From: Mycobacterium branderi
GTDB lineage: Bacteria > Actinomycetota > Actinomycetes > Mycobacteriales > Mycobacteriaceae
Length of the DNA: 64,000 nt
Reading direction: 5' to 3'
Assembly (NCBI RefSeq): GCF_010728725.1
Contig: NZ_AP022606.1
Coordinates: forward strand, 1,054,001 to 1,118,000
Shown: in pieces, positions 49,769 through 58,357 of the stretch
Layout of the letters: each line of letters opens with the position of its first letter
How positions within the stretch are numbered: the stretch's first letter is position 1
Translations under genes and position numbers: made by a program
Notes under the pieces: model-generated
The model's database searches: none
Told to the model about the DNA's origin: nothing
Seen by the model: only the letters and a program-made list of their open reading frames with translations

Positions 49769-50598
49769 GTCCCGAATTCCAAGCCGTCCCAACCGGTTAC
49801 GCCACCGCTGCCGCGGCCAATACGCCGCCGCCACCGATCCCCCCGACCAGCATTCCCGACCCCGGCTCGATCGTCGACAACCTACTGGCGACGTTGGGCA
49901 CCGCGGCCAACCTCGGTGTCCCGTCCGACTTCACCGACGCGCAAGCCGGACAGGCCGAGCGGGCCGCCAAAGCCGCCGACGCCGAGGCCAAATTCCCCGC
50001 CAACGAACAAGACTCGGCCGCGCAGCTGGCTGCGTTACCGCAGCTGGCGTCCGGTCTGGCGGGCGCCGTCGCCGGCGCGCTCGGCGGCGCACTGCAACCG
50101 CTGGCCCAAGCCCCGCAACAGGTCGCCCAAGCCGGGCAACAGGCGATGCAGATGGGCATGAGCGGCCTGCAGAGTGATGCCACGGCGGACAGCGATATCG
50201 CACCCGACGAAACGTACGAAGTCTCGGACGAACTACCCAGTGGCAGTGCGGGTTTCGGCAGCGGCGGAGTCGACGCCACCGTACCGACGGCCATGCTCGG
50301 GCCGCCACCGGCCCCGTCGGCCGCTACGGTCCCGGCGTCGTCGCCGACCGTGCCCGTGGCGCCGGTCCCGCCCGAGCCCTCGACCGCCAGAAGCGGGGCG
50401 GGCGCCGTGCCGATGATGCCCCCGGCCGCCATGCCCGCTGCGCGCGGTACGGCCGACACCCCCAAGCCCGACACCAAACGTGTCGTCGTTGGGTCGGTGC
50501 GCAACGGTGCACCGGTACAAGGACGAATCGCCGCTCCGCTGCCCGAGGTGACCAAGCGAGTAGCGGGCAAACCCATTACCAGCGGGCGCGAGCACTAG
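49765..50598 (+). CDS. Pro/Ala-rich Esp-like protein
   Basis: A 277-residue protein: Pro-rich N-terminus (PPPPIPPTSIPDPGSIVDNLLATLG), an amphipathic Ala-rich helical middle (AQAGQAERAAKAADAEAKFPANEQ, then LASGLAGAVAGALGGALQPLAQAPQQVAQAGQQAMQMGMSGLQ), an acidic segment with a YxxxD tract (YEVSD) and a Pro-rich tail. The composition and the LAGAVAGALGG-type hydrophobic helix resemble ESX-secreted Esp proteins such as EspA-like partners. It is coupled (ATGA) to the gene before it. Secretion is inferred only. Confidence 0.66.
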   Translation: MSPEFQAVPTGYATAAAANTPPPPIPPTSIPDPGSIVDNLLATLGTAANLGVPSDFTDAQAGQAERAAKAADAEAKFPANEQDSAAQLAALPQLASGLAGAVAGALGGALQPLAQAPQQVAQAGQQAMQMGMSGLQSDATADSDIAPDETYEVSDELPSGSAGFGSGGVDATVPTAMLGPPPAPSAATVPASSPTVPVAPVPPEPSTARSGAGAVPMMPPAAMPAARGTADTPKPDTKRVVVGSVRNGAPVQGRIAAPLPEVTKRVAGKPITSGREH

Positions 50599-50625
50599 CA
50601 CCGCCACCGTGGTCATACTGGGCGC

Positions 50626-51108
50626 ATGGCGGTCATTGTCCGAAGGCTGTTCGGTATCGGCAAGCTGCCCGCCGACGTGCGCGCACAGGTCGAAGCCGAA
50701 GGCCTGCTCTACCTCGCCGACTATGTCGCGGTCACCCGGCGGTTCAGCGGCGCCATCCCAGGCCTGCGTTCGGCGCACAGCGTCGCAAGCTATGTCGGCT
50801 CACTGGTGTTGACCTCGCAGCGGGTGCTGGCCACCCTGTCGTCGCTGCCGAAGCTGGCCGGTCCCACCGTCGACGTGCGGTGGGACGCGCCGCAAACGGG
50901 CCCGGCGACGGCGCAACTCGCGTCGACGGGCCTAGAGGTCGAACTCGACGTCGGGCGGGTCGACCCCGCGTTCCACGGGCATCTGTCGCTGCACTACAAG
51001 ACCGCCATCCCCGGCGACGTGCTCACCGGATTGCCACGCCAATCGCTGGCTTTCGACATGCCGCCGGAATACATCTTCCGCGCGGTCGGCGTCACCTACC
51101 GGCCGTAA
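50626..51108 (+). CDS. Hypothetical protein
   Basis: A 160-residue soluble protein (VIVRRLFGIGKLPADVRAQVEAEGLLYLADYVAVTRRFSGAIPG). It has a beta-rich second half (GLEVELDVGRVDPAFHGHLSLHYKTAIPGDVL). No signal, membrane helix or catalytic motif is visible. It follows the Esp-like gene by 27 bp on the same strand and overlaps the convergent gene by 13 bp. Function unknown. Confidence 0.72.
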   Translation: MAVIVRRLFGIGKLPADVRAQVEAEGLLYLADYVAVTRRFSGAIPGLRSAHSVASYVGSLVLTSQRVLATLSSLPKLAGPTVDVRWDAPQTGPATAQLASTGLEVELDVGRVDPAFHGHLSLHYKTAIPGDVLTGLPRQSLAFDMPPEYIFRAVGVTYRP

Positions 51109-51395
51109 CGCAGGTCCGGCCAGGGCGGGCGCCGCAGCACGGCCAAACTGCCGATCACCGCCGCGAGCAGGCCGGTGATCACCCCGATCAACGCGATTCG
51201 GTTGGCGTCGACGGCCGCCACCCACGAAGCCTTCTCCCCGTGGACGACGAACACGCCCAGCGGTGTCGCGGCGGAACCGCGGACCTTGGCCACCGGGATG
51301 ACGGTGGCGCCCTCGGCGGTCCGGTATGGCTCGCCGTAGACGCGCCGGCTGGCACCATTCGTCGGCAATTGATCGAGCGATTCAGGAAACTTCAT
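51096..51395 (-). CDS. Small membrane protein with GerW/YtfJ-like core
   Basis: A 99-residue protein: YRTAEGATVIPVAKVRGSAATPLGVFVVHGEKASWVAAVDANRIALIGVITGLLAAVIGSLAVL. The VIPV..K..G......G.FV.....W..AVDANR pattern resembles the GerW (YtfJ) family, without its long glycine-rich middle. One helix anchors the C-terminus. GerW members are best known from spores, but homologs occur in non-sporing actinobacteria. It overlaps the HTH antitoxin-like gene by 14 bp on the same strand. Confidence 0.66.
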   Translation of the reverse strand: MKFPESLDQLPTNGASRRVYGEPYRTAEGATVIPVAKVRGSAATPLGVFVVHGEKASWVAAVDANRIALIGVITGLLAAVIGSLAVLRRPPWPDLRYGR

Positions 51396-51858
51396 GGCCA
51401 GACTCCTTCTTCCGTGAGATTTCGGCCTGCTGAGCCACGCTCTCGGCGCGCACCAGCAACGCCGCAGACGGCACCACTTTTCCGGTCAGATAGGTCGACA
51501 TGCGCGACGCCGAAGTCCCCAGCCGCCGCGCGAATTGAGCCGCGGTGAGTCCCGACCGTTGGACAAGGAGCTGCAGTCGGCGCGTAACTTCCTCGCGGGC
51601 CCTGGCGTCAATGTCATGTCGCGCCTGCGTGAGGGTTCGCCGTAGTGTCGCCACGACACCAACATCCTCCGCGAGATCCAGCGCCTCCTCCAGATCGTTG
51701 GCAGCCGGCCCCCAGGGGTCAGCACGCACCGCGCCTGCGATGCGCCGCCAATGCAGCAACGAGCCGCGGTCGATTGCCGCGAGCATTCCCTCGACACCCC
51801 ACCGTTCGACAGGATCATTCGGGCTGACATTCAGGTTGCGGAATCGGAGAGTGCGCAT
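51382..51858 (-). CDS. XRE-type HTH protein, probable antitoxin
   Basis: A 158-residue protein. The N-terminal part (VERWGVEGMLAAIDRGSLLHWRRIAGAVRADPWGPAANDLEEALDLAEDVGVVATLRR) lacks a known domain. The C-terminal helix-turn-helix is RLQLLVQRSGLTAAQFARRLGTSASRMSTYLTGKVVPSAALLVRAE (about 95-140). It lies 10 bp after the nucleotidyltransferase-like gene, forming a toxin-first pair. The C-terminal placement of the HTH is typical of some antitoxins. Confidence 0.74.
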   Translation of the reverse strand: MRTLRFRNLNVSPNDPVERWGVEGMLAAIDRGSLLHWRRIAGAVRADPWGPAANDLEEALDLAEDVGVVATLRRTLTQARHDIDARAREEVTRRLQLLVQRSGLTAAQFARRLGTSASRMSTYLTGKVVPSAALLVRAESVAQQAEISRKKESGHEVS

Positions 51859-51868
51859 TGGGCCTGAG

Positions 51869-52507
51869 CTATCCCACCATGGCGTCGGCGACGGCTTGGC
51901 ATTGCCGAACGACCGCGTTCCACGATCGCCATTCAGGCGCCAGATCCTTGTACTGACCAAGCCTGGTCGTGGTTCGCGAATCACGCGGTCGCGGTTGACC
52001 GAGTTGGCGCAACACTTGTTCGGCTACCGAGGTTGCACCTTGAACGCCCTCGTCGTAGTAGGCGTCGATGTCGGCCAAAGTATCGGCAGCCCATTGCGTT
52101 CCGAAACGGTGCGCAAGTGCGGCCACATCGAGATAATCACGAGTCTGGTTCCGCTTGACCAACAAATAGCCCTTTATCCGCAGAGTCTCCTCCGGGGTGG
52201 GCGCGACGAGAGTGCCACCCCCTGGGATCTCGACGACCTGTTTCTCCAGCGGCCGCCGACGAATAAGCTGCCGAATTCCCACCTCGATGTCGCCCAGCGC
52301 GCCGAGCAATAACTTGCCGGGCACTGCACGATTGAGCACCCACTCAGGGTCGGCCTCGAGCGCCCCTAGAACAGCGTCGAACCGGCCGGCGAGATCAGCC
52401 AACACATGGTCGTGGTCGTCCGATCCGCCGACCAAAACGGCGTCCGGCACAAGTTTCCGCAAACGCGCCGCCGAACGCAGCACGTCGTCGAAGTCGGCTC
52501 GACTCAT
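51869..52507 (-). CDS. Nucleotidyltransferase-like toxin (AbiEii/MNT type), internally shortened
   Basis: A 212-residue protein with a nucleotidyltransferase-like fold: PDAVLVGGSDDHDHVLADLAGRFDAVL near residue 20, GKLLLGALGDIEVGIRQLIRRRPLEKQVVEI and PEETLRIKGYLLVKRNQTRDYLDVAALAHRFG. As I recall the family, about 14 residues normally sit between VGGS and the DHDHV segment (alanine-rich with an HR), and they are missing here. The deletion removes part of the active-site loop, so activity is doubtful. The start at 52507 has GAGG upstream. Confidence 0.66.
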   Translation of the reverse strand: MSRADFDDVLRSAARLRKLVPDAVLVGGSDDHDHVLADLAGRFDAVLGALEADPEWVLNRAVPGKLLLGALGDIEVGIRQLIRRRPLEKQVVEIPGGGTLVAPTPEETLRIKGYLLVKRNQTRDYLDVAALAHRFGTQWAADTLADIDAYYDEGVQGATSVAEQVLRQLGQPRPRDSRTTTRLGQYKDLAPEWRSWNAVVRQCQAVADAMVG

Positions 52508-52580
52508 AAGTCCTCGGTTATCAGATACGATAATACCCGAATGGCGGGCCATCCACCGAGTTGCAGCAACGGTTTCTACG

Positions 52581-53252
52581 ATGGCCCCTGTGAATGATCA
52601 CGCATTCAGCCCGCTCGAGCGGCAAACTGTCTACCGCGTGATCTGCGAGCGGCGCGACATGCGCCGGTTCGTGCCGGGTAGCACCGTCGCCGACGACGTA
52701 CTGGCGCGGCTGCTGCAGGCCGCGCACGCCGCGCCCAGCGTCGGGCTGATGCAGCCGTGGCGGTTCATCCGGATCACCGACGACTCGCTGCGACGACGCA
52801 TCCACGCCCTGGTCGACGAGGAGCGGCTGATCACCGCGCACGCGCTGGGCCGGCGCGCCCAGGAATTTCTGGCGCTGAAGGTCGAGGGCATTCTGGACTG
52901 CGCCGAGCTGCTGGTGGTGGCTCTGCGCGACGGCCGGGAAGCCCACGTCTTCGGGCGGCGCACCCTGCCGCAGATGGATCTGGCGTCGGTGTCGTGTGCA
53001 ATCCAAAACCTTTGGCTGGCAGCGCGATCCGAAGGTCTCGGGATGGGCTGGGTGTCGCTGTTCGATCCGCAGCGGCTGGCGGCTCTGCTGTCCATGCCGG
53101 CCGACGCCGAACCGGTGGCCATACTGTGCTTGGGGCCGGTACCCGATTTTCCCGACCGGCCGGCGCTGGAATTGGACGGCTGGGCGTTTGCCCGGCCGCT
53201 GGCCGAGTTCGTGTCCGAGAACAGCTGGGGAGGTGGCGGCGATCAGCGATAG
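52581..53252 (+). CDS. bluB: 5,6-dimethylbenzimidazole synthase
   Basis: A 223-residue nitroreductase-fold enzyme that fragments FMNH2 with oxygen to give the lower ligand of vitamin B12. The family start VYRVICERRDMRRFVPG, LLQAAHAAPSVGLMQPWRFIRI and the signature QMDLASVSCAIQNLWLAARSEGLGMGWVSLFDP are conserved, and LGPVPDFPDRPALE follows. Length equals the M. tuberculosis homolog Rv0306. It overlaps the sulfatase gene by 20 bp. Confidence 0.92.
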   Translation: MAPVNDHAFSPLERQTVYRVICERRDMRRFVPGSTVADDVLARLLQAAHAAPSVGLMQPWRFIRITDDSLRRRIHALVDEERLITAHALGRRAQEFLALKVEGILDCAELLVVALRDGREAHVFGRRTLPQMDLASVSCAIQNLWLAARSEGLGMGWVSLFDPQRLAALLSMPADAEPVAILCLGPVPDFPDRPALELDGWAFARPLAEFVSENSWGGGGDQR

Positions 53253-54621
53253 TGACGAAACGCCCGACAACGTATTGGTCGTGCATTGGCACGACCTTGG
53301 TCGTTATCTGGGCGTCTACGGCCACACCGATGTCTCGAGCCCCCGGCTGGACCGGCTGGCCGACGAGGGCATCCTGTTCACCAGGGCACATGCCACCGCG
53401 CCGCTGTGTTCGCCGTCGCGCGGATCGCTGTTCACCGGCCGCTACCCGCAGAGCAACGGGCTGGTCGGCCTGGCCCATCACGGCTGGGAGTACCGCTCCG
53501 GCGTGCGCACCCTGCCGGACATTCTCTCCGAATCCGGTTGGTACTCAGTGCTTTTCGGCATGCAGCACGAGACGTCATATCCGTCTCGGCTGGGTTTCGA
53601 CGAATTCGACGTCTCGAACTCCTACTGCGAGTACGTGGTGGAGCGGACCGAGCAGTGGCTGCATGATCGTGCCGGGAGGCGACCGTTTTTCTTGACGGCC
53701 GGATTCTTCGAAACACACCGGCCCTATCCGCGAGATCGTTACGAACCGGCCGACGCGACCGCCGTCGCGCTGCCCGACTATCTGCCGGACACCGGCGAAG
53801 TCCGCCAGGACATGGCCGACTTCTACGGCTCCATCAAAACCGCCGACGCCGCTGTCGGTCGGATACTGGACACACTGGCCGCCACCGGCCTGGACGCCAA
53901 CACCTGGGTGGTGTTTTTCACCGACCACGGCCCGGCGTTCCCCCGCGCGAAATCCACGCTGTACGACGCCGGCACGGGCATTGCCATGATCATCCGTCCG
54001 CCCACCCGAATGCGGCTGGCGCCAAGGGTTTACGACGAGATGTTTTCCGGTGTGGACCTGGTGCCCACTCTGCTGGGTCTGCTGGGCGTCGACGAGCCGG
54101 ACGACATCGAAGGCATCTCCCATGCCCGGGCGCTGCTGACGGCCGGCGACACCACCCCGGTCCGCGAACACGTCTACACCGCCAAGACCTATCACGACTC
54201 GTTCGATCCGATACGGGCAATTCGCACAAAGGAATACAGCTACATCGAGAACTACGCGCATCGCCCGCTGCTGGATCTGCCGTGGGATATCGAGGAAAGC
54301 CCATCCGGGCATGCCGTGGCGCCGTTGGTGACCGCGCCGCGGCCGGGACGCGAACTCTACGACCTTCGCGCAGACCCCACCGAGACCAACAACCTGCTGG
54401 GCAGCGACGACACCGGCCACGCCGATGCGATCGCCGCCGATCTGGCTGTGCTGCTGCATGAGTGGCGTCAGCAGACGGGCGACGTCATCCCGTCGGACTT
54501 CGCCGGCAGCCGAATTGCGGCGCGCTACACCGAAACCTACCTTCGCATCCATGCGAAGGTGCCGACCAGCCGGTCGGCGATCGCCGCCGATCGCGGTATC
54601 GAAGACGAGGTCAAGAAGTGA
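53233..54621 (+). CDS. Sulfatase family protein (Rv0296c type)
   Basis: A 462-residue type-I sulfatase-fold enzyme. The formylglycine site is C59-S-P-S-R in [18 protein letters not shown], with Cys as the precursor residue. Calcium-binding FFTDHGPAF and [16 protein letters not shown] near the C-terminus are typical. The usual N-terminal DD pair is replaced by a weaker H-D ([12 protein letters not shown]), so metal coordination may differ. The GTG at 53233 lies inside bluB with GGGGA upstream. A formylglycine-generating enzyme would have to come from elsewhere. It is coupled (GTGA) to the sulfotransferase. Confidence 0.89.
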   Translation: MAAISDSDETPDNVLVVHWHDLGRYLGVYGHTDVSSPRLDRLADEGILFTRAHATAPLCSPSRGSLFTGRYPQSNGLVGLAHHGWEYRSGVRTLPDILSESGWYSVLFGMQHETSYPSRLGFDEFDVSNSYCEYVVERTEQWLHDRAGRRPFFLTAGFFETHRPYPRDRYEPADATAVALPDYLPDTGEVRQDMADFYGSIKTADAAVGRILDTLAATGLDANTWVVFFTDHGPAFPRAKSTLYDAGTGIAMIIRPPTRMRLAPRVYDEMFSGVDLVPTLLGLLGVDEPDDIEGISHARALLTAGDTTPVREHVYTAKTYHDSFDPIRAIRTKEYSYIENYAHRPLLDLPWDIEESPSGHAVAPLVTAPRPGRELYDLRADPTETNNLLGSDDTGHADAIAADLAVLLHEWRQQTGDVIPSDFAGSRIAARYTETYLRIHAKVPTSRSAIAADRGIEDEVKK

Positions 54622-55424
54622 AGTCTTGCGTCCCGACGTCGTATCTGGTGCTGGCCTCGCAGCGCAGTGGGAGCACGCTGCTGGTGGAATCGTTGCGCGC
54701 GACCGGATGTGCCGGCGAGCCGCAGGAGTTCTTCCAGTACCTGCCCAGCACCGGGATGGCCCCGCAGCCGCGGGAATGGTTCGCCGGAGTCGAGGACCCC
54801 ACGATTCTACGGCTGCTCGATCCGCTGGAGCCGGGCACACCGGACACCGCGTCGGCGGTGGCCTGGCGTGAGCACATCCGCAGCTCGGGCCGCACACCCA
54901 ACGGTGTCTGGGGCGGCAAGCTGATGTGGAACCAGACGTCGCTGCTGCAGGAGCGGGCGGCGGGGCTGCCCGACCGCAGCGGTGAGGGCCTGCGCGCGGC
55001 GATCCGTGACGTCATCGGCAGCGACCCGGTTTTCGTGCACGTGTACCGGCCGGACGTGGTCTCGCAGGCGGTGTCGTTCTGGCGGGCGGTGCAGACCCGG
55101 GTGTGGCGGGGACGTCCTGACCCGGAACGGGATTCGCGGGCGGTCTACCACGCGGGCGCGATCGCCCACATCGTCACGATCCTGCGGGAGCAGGAGAACG
55201 GCTGGCGCAACTGGTTCGCCGAGGAGCAGATCGACCCGATCGACGTCGCCTACCCGGTGCTGTGGCGCAACCTGACCTCGATCGTGGCCACGGTGCTCGA
55301 GGCGCTCGGGCTCGATCCGCGCCTGGCGCCCGCGCCGGTCCTGGAACGCCAGGCCGACCAGCGCTCCGACGAGTGGGTGGACCGCTACCGCGCCGAGGCG
55401 GAGGAACTGGGCCTGCCGCAGTAG
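54618..55424 (+). CDS. stf0: Trehalose 2-sulfotransferase Stf0-like
   Basis: A 268-residue PAPS-dependent sulfotransferase. Stf0 of M. tuberculosis (Rv0295c) sulfates trehalose, the first step of sulfolipid-1 synthesis. The 5'-phosphosulfate-binding motif [13 protein letters not shown] is at the N-terminus. [12 protein letters not shown] and [23 protein letters not shown] follow, and the length matches the family. The GTG start overlaps the sulfatase stop. Pairing a sulfotransferase and a sulfatase suggests turnover of a sulfated glycolipid. The start codon is fixed by the overlap. Confidence 0.88.
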   Translation: MKSCVPTSYLVLASQRSGSTLLVESLRATGCAGEPQEFFQYLPSTGMAPQPREWFAGVEDPTILRLLDPLEPGTPDTASAVAWREHIRSSGRTPNGVWGGKLMWNQTSLLQERAAGLPDRSGEGLRAAIRDVIGSDPVFVHVYRPDVVSQAVSFWRAVQTRVWRGRPDPERDSRAVYHAGAIAHIVTILREQENGWRNWFAEEQIDPIDVAYPVLWRNLTSIVATVLEALGLDPRLAPAPVLERQADQRSDEWVDRYRAEAEELGLPQ

Positions 55425-55432
55425 CAGTGCGG

Positions 55433-56200
55433 CTACGCGCCCACCTGGGCGACGACGAACACTCGCCGGAACGGGAAGAACGTGATCCCGTCGGGCCGGG
55501 TGGGGTAAGCGTCGGCGAGCAGCGGGATCAGGTCGGCGCGGAACCGCTCCCAGTCGGCGTCGCTGAGCCGCTCGCGCACCGGCAGCAACGCGGTGCCGCT
55601 GATCCAGTCCAGCACCGGGTGCTCGCCGCGCAGCTGATGCAAATACGTCGTTTCCCAGGCGTCGACACTGCAGCCGGCATCCATCAGCAGCTCGGCGTAA
55701 TAGGCCGGCGGGTGGACCACCGCGCCAACCCGAAACGGCACGTCCCGCAACGCCTTTGCGTAGGGCTCGCGGCGCGCCAGCGCGCGCACCGCGGCGTGCG
55801 ACGGAGTCTCGAAGTTGCCGGGCATCTGGGCGGCGATCCATGAGCCGGCGGCCAGCTGCCCCGCCCAGCGGACCATCAGTTCCGGGTGTTCGGGCACCCA
55901 CTGCAGGACGGCGTTGCTGAGCACCACGTCGGTGTCGCGCTGCGGCGTCCAATTGCGCAGATCGGTGACGGACGCGTCGACGCCTCGCTCGCGTGCCGCG
56001 GTGACCATCTCCGGCGAGTTGTCCAGCGCCTCGACCACCGCGTCCGGCCAGCGCCGGGCCAGCTGCAGTGTCAGGTTGCCCGGCCCGCAGCCCAGGTCGA
56101 CGACACGGCGCGGGCGCTCCGCGCCCACCCATGACAGCAGGTCATAGAAGGGGCGGGCGCGCTGATCCGCAAAGGCCAGATAGACGTCCGGATCCCACAT
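55433..56200 (-). CDS. tam: Trans-aconitate 2-methyltransferase
   Basis: A 255-residue SAM-dependent class-I methyltransferase that methylates trans-aconitate, an inhibitor of the citric acid cycle. SAM motif I is [20 protein letters not shown]. It is followed by [19 protein letters not shown] and [18 protein letters not shown], and [19 protein letters not shown] near the middle is a Tam signature. The ATG at 56200 has GGGAGGG upstream. It ends 9 bp from the convergent sulfotransferase. Confidence 0.91.
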   Translation of the reverse strand: MWDPDVYLAFADQRARPFYDLLSWVGAERPRRVVDLGCGPGNLTLQLARRWPDAVVEALDNSPEMVTAARERGVDASVTDLRNWTPQRDTDVVLSNAVLQWVPEHPELMVRWAGQLAAGSWIAAQMPGNFETPSHAAVRALARREPYAKALRDVPFRVGAVVHPPAYYAELLMDAGCSVDAWETTYLHQLRGEHPVLDWISGTALLPVRERLSDADWERFRADLIPLLADAYPTRPDGITFFPFRRVFVVAQVGA

Positions 56201-56267
56201 GTCGTCCCTCCCGGTCAACGGCCCGTGTACCGACTGGTATGACAAACGTAGACGAGTCGAGGTGGAG

Positions 56268-57173
56268 ATGGCTGACGAAGACGAAGCGGCGAGCGTCCGG
56301 CAGGTCTGGTCCGCTCTGGACCTGCCGGGCGTGATCGACGTTCACACCCATTTCATGCCGAAATCGGTGATGGACAAGGTGTGGAACTACTTCGACTCCG
56401 CCGGTCCGCTGGTGGGCCGGCACTGGCCCATCACCTACCGGGCCGACGAATCCCGGCGGGTCGCGATGCTGCGGCAATTCGGGGTGCGGGGCTTCACCGC
56501 GCTGGTCTACCCGCACAAGCCGCAGATGGCCGCCTGGCTGAACCAGTGGGCCGCCCAGTTCGCCCGGTCCACACCGGATTGCCTTGCCACCGCGACGTTT
56601 TACCCCGAACCCGATGCCGCCGACTATGTCGAGACCGCGATCCGCGACGGCACCCGGGTCTTCAAAGCACACATCCAGGTCGGCCGTTACGAGCCGAACG
56701 ACCCACTGCTGGACCGGGTTTGGGGGCTGATCGAGGACGCGGGCGTGCCGGTCGTGATTCACTGCGGCTCCGGGCCGGTGCCGGGTGAATACACCGGGCC
56801 CGAACCGATCCGTCGCCTGCTGCGCCGCTATCCGCGGCTGCGGTTGATCGTGGCGCACATGGGAATGCCGGAGTACGCCGAGTTTCTCAATATCTGCGAG
56901 AGCGCGGCCGAGGTGCGACTGGACACCACGATGGCCTTCACGCCGTTCACCGACGACGTCATGCCGTTCCCGCCGGCTCAACTGCCCCGGCTGCGGGACT
57001 TTGCCGACCGCATCCTGTTCGGCAGCGACTTCCCCAACATTCCCCACCGCTACGCCGATGCGATGCGCTGGCTCACCGAATTGCCCGGAATCGACGACAC
57101 CTGGTTGCGAGCCGTGTTCTATGAGAATGCGGCCACACTTTTCTTCCCGAGCACAGAGAGCAGCCGACAATGA
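56268..57173 (+). CDS. Amidohydrolase-fold (ACMSD-like) protein
   Basis: A 301-residue TIM-barrel protein of the amidohydrolase_2 family. Metal ligands: H-x-H in [12 protein letters not shown], a His in [10 protein letters not shown], a His in [14 protein letters not shown], and the Asp in [14 protein letters not shown]. The set fits a zinc-dependent decarboxylase or hydrolase of the ACMSD type. The ATG at 56268 follows GAGGTGGAG. It is divergent from tam and coupled (ATGA) to the next gene. Confidence 0.86.
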   Translation: MADEDEAASVRQVWSALDLPGVIDVHTHFMPKSVMDKVWNYFDSAGPLVGRHWPITYRADESRRVAMLRQFGVRGFTALVYPHKPQMAAWLNQWAAQFARSTPDCLATATFYPEPDAADYVETAIRDGTRVFKAHIQVGRYEPNDPLLDRVWGLIEDAGVPVVIHCGSGPVPGEYTGPEPIRRLLRRYPRLRLIVAHMGMPEYAEFLNICESAAEVRLDTTMAFTPFTDDVMPFPPAQLPRLRDFADRILFGSDFPNIPHRYADAMRWLTELPGIDDTWLRAVFYENAATLFFPSTESSRQ

Positions 57174-58357
57174 CGTCCGATGCCAACCCGCCCATTCCGC
57201 TGCCCGAGGTGCCGGGCGCCGACGCGGGCGCCGAAGGCCTGCCGGACCGGTCGGCGCTGCCGGCGCGACAGCGTGCGATCGTCGAGGCGTCCGCGGTCAG
57301 CGATCTCGGGATGCGCACCGCCGTCGCCACGATGCTCGCTGTGGCGATGACGCCGCCGGTGCTCGCTACTACGATGCGCCGCAGCGAAATCCGTCGCGAG
57401 CGCGAGAATCTTCGTTTCTATGCCGAGCTGGCCGCCGAACGCGATCCGGCGAAGTCCTTCCCGGCGCCGACGACGCTGCCGCGGGTGGCGTCGCGGCCGG
57501 CCAACCCGGTAGCGCAGCGGATCGCGCACGGCACCGTCGAAAACATCGCCTTCGCCAGCAGCTTCGCGGCGGTCAACTCCGCGCTGCGTACGCAGTGGCG
57601 CACGTTGCGCCGCAACAACATCGTACGGGCGCAACACTGGCGCCACGACGACGGGCCGCGCCCGACGCTCTGCGTCATCCACGGCTTCCTGGGATCGTCC
57701 TACTTGGCCAACGGATTGTTCTTCTCCCTGCCGTGGTATTTCAAATCGGGTTACGACGTTCTGCTCTACACCTTGCCGTTTCATGGGCGCAGGGCCGAAA
57801 AATATTCACCGTTCAGCGGTTACGGCTACTTTGCCCGCGGCCTGACCGGATTCGCCGAGGCATCGGCCCAGGCGGTGCACGACTTTCGGTCCGTGTTGGA
57901 CTATCTGCGCCACACCGGTGTCGAGCGCATCGCGCTCACCGGACTGTCGCTCGGCGGCTACACGTCGGCCTTGATCGCGTCGGTCGACGACCGGCTCGAG
58001 GCTGTTGTCCCCAATTGCCCTGTCGTCACACCGATTACGATGTTCGACGACTGGTTCCCGGCCAACAAGCTGGTCGAGTTGGGGCTGCGGAGCAGCGACA
58101 TCCGCCGCGACGAGTTGGCCGCCGCGCTGTCCTACCACTGCCCGTTGAACTACCGACCGCTGGTGCCGATGGACCGCAGGTTGATCATCACCGGTCTCGG
58201 CGATCGGTTCGCGCCGCCGGAGCAGGCCGAGATGCTATGGGAGCATTGGAATCGCTGTGCGCTGCACTGGTTCCCGGGCAGTCACCTCATGCATATCAGC
58301 CAGCTCGAGTACCTGCGCCGGATGACGGCGTTCCTGCACGGGTTCATGTTCGGCTAG
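57170..58357 (+). CDS. Alpha/beta-hydrolase fold protein (Rv0293c type)
   Basis: A 395-residue protein. The N-terminal 130 residues are a family-specific helical region. The hydrolase fold follows: oxyanion loop VIHGFLGSSYLANGLFF, nucleophile elbow GLSLGGYTSAL (Ser near 263) and a C-terminal HWFPGSHLMHISQ with the catalytic His. DRFAPPEQAEMLWEHW may hold the acid. It is translationally coupled to the amidohydrolase, so the two may act in one catabolic or modifying step. It overlaps the eccE3 stop by 4 bp. Confidence 0.84.
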   Translation: MTSDANPPIPLPEVPGADAGAEGLPDRSALPARQRAIVEASAVSDLGMRTAVATMLAVAMTPPVLATTMRRSEIRRERENLRFYAELAAERDPAKSFPAPTTLPRVASRPANPVAQRIAHGTVENIAFASSFAAVNSALRTQWRTLRRNNIVRAQHWRHDDGPRPTLCVIHGFLGSSYLANGLFFSLPWYFKSGYDVLLYTLPFHGRRAEKYSPFSGYGYFARGLTGFAEASAQAVHDFRSVLDYLRHTGVERIALTGLSLGGYTSALIASVDDRLEAVVPNCPVVTPITMFDDWFPANKLVELGLRSSDIRRDELAAALSYHCPLNYRPLVPMDRRLIITGLGDRFAPPEQAEMLWEHWNRCALHWFPGSHLMHISQLEYLRRMTAFLHGFMFG

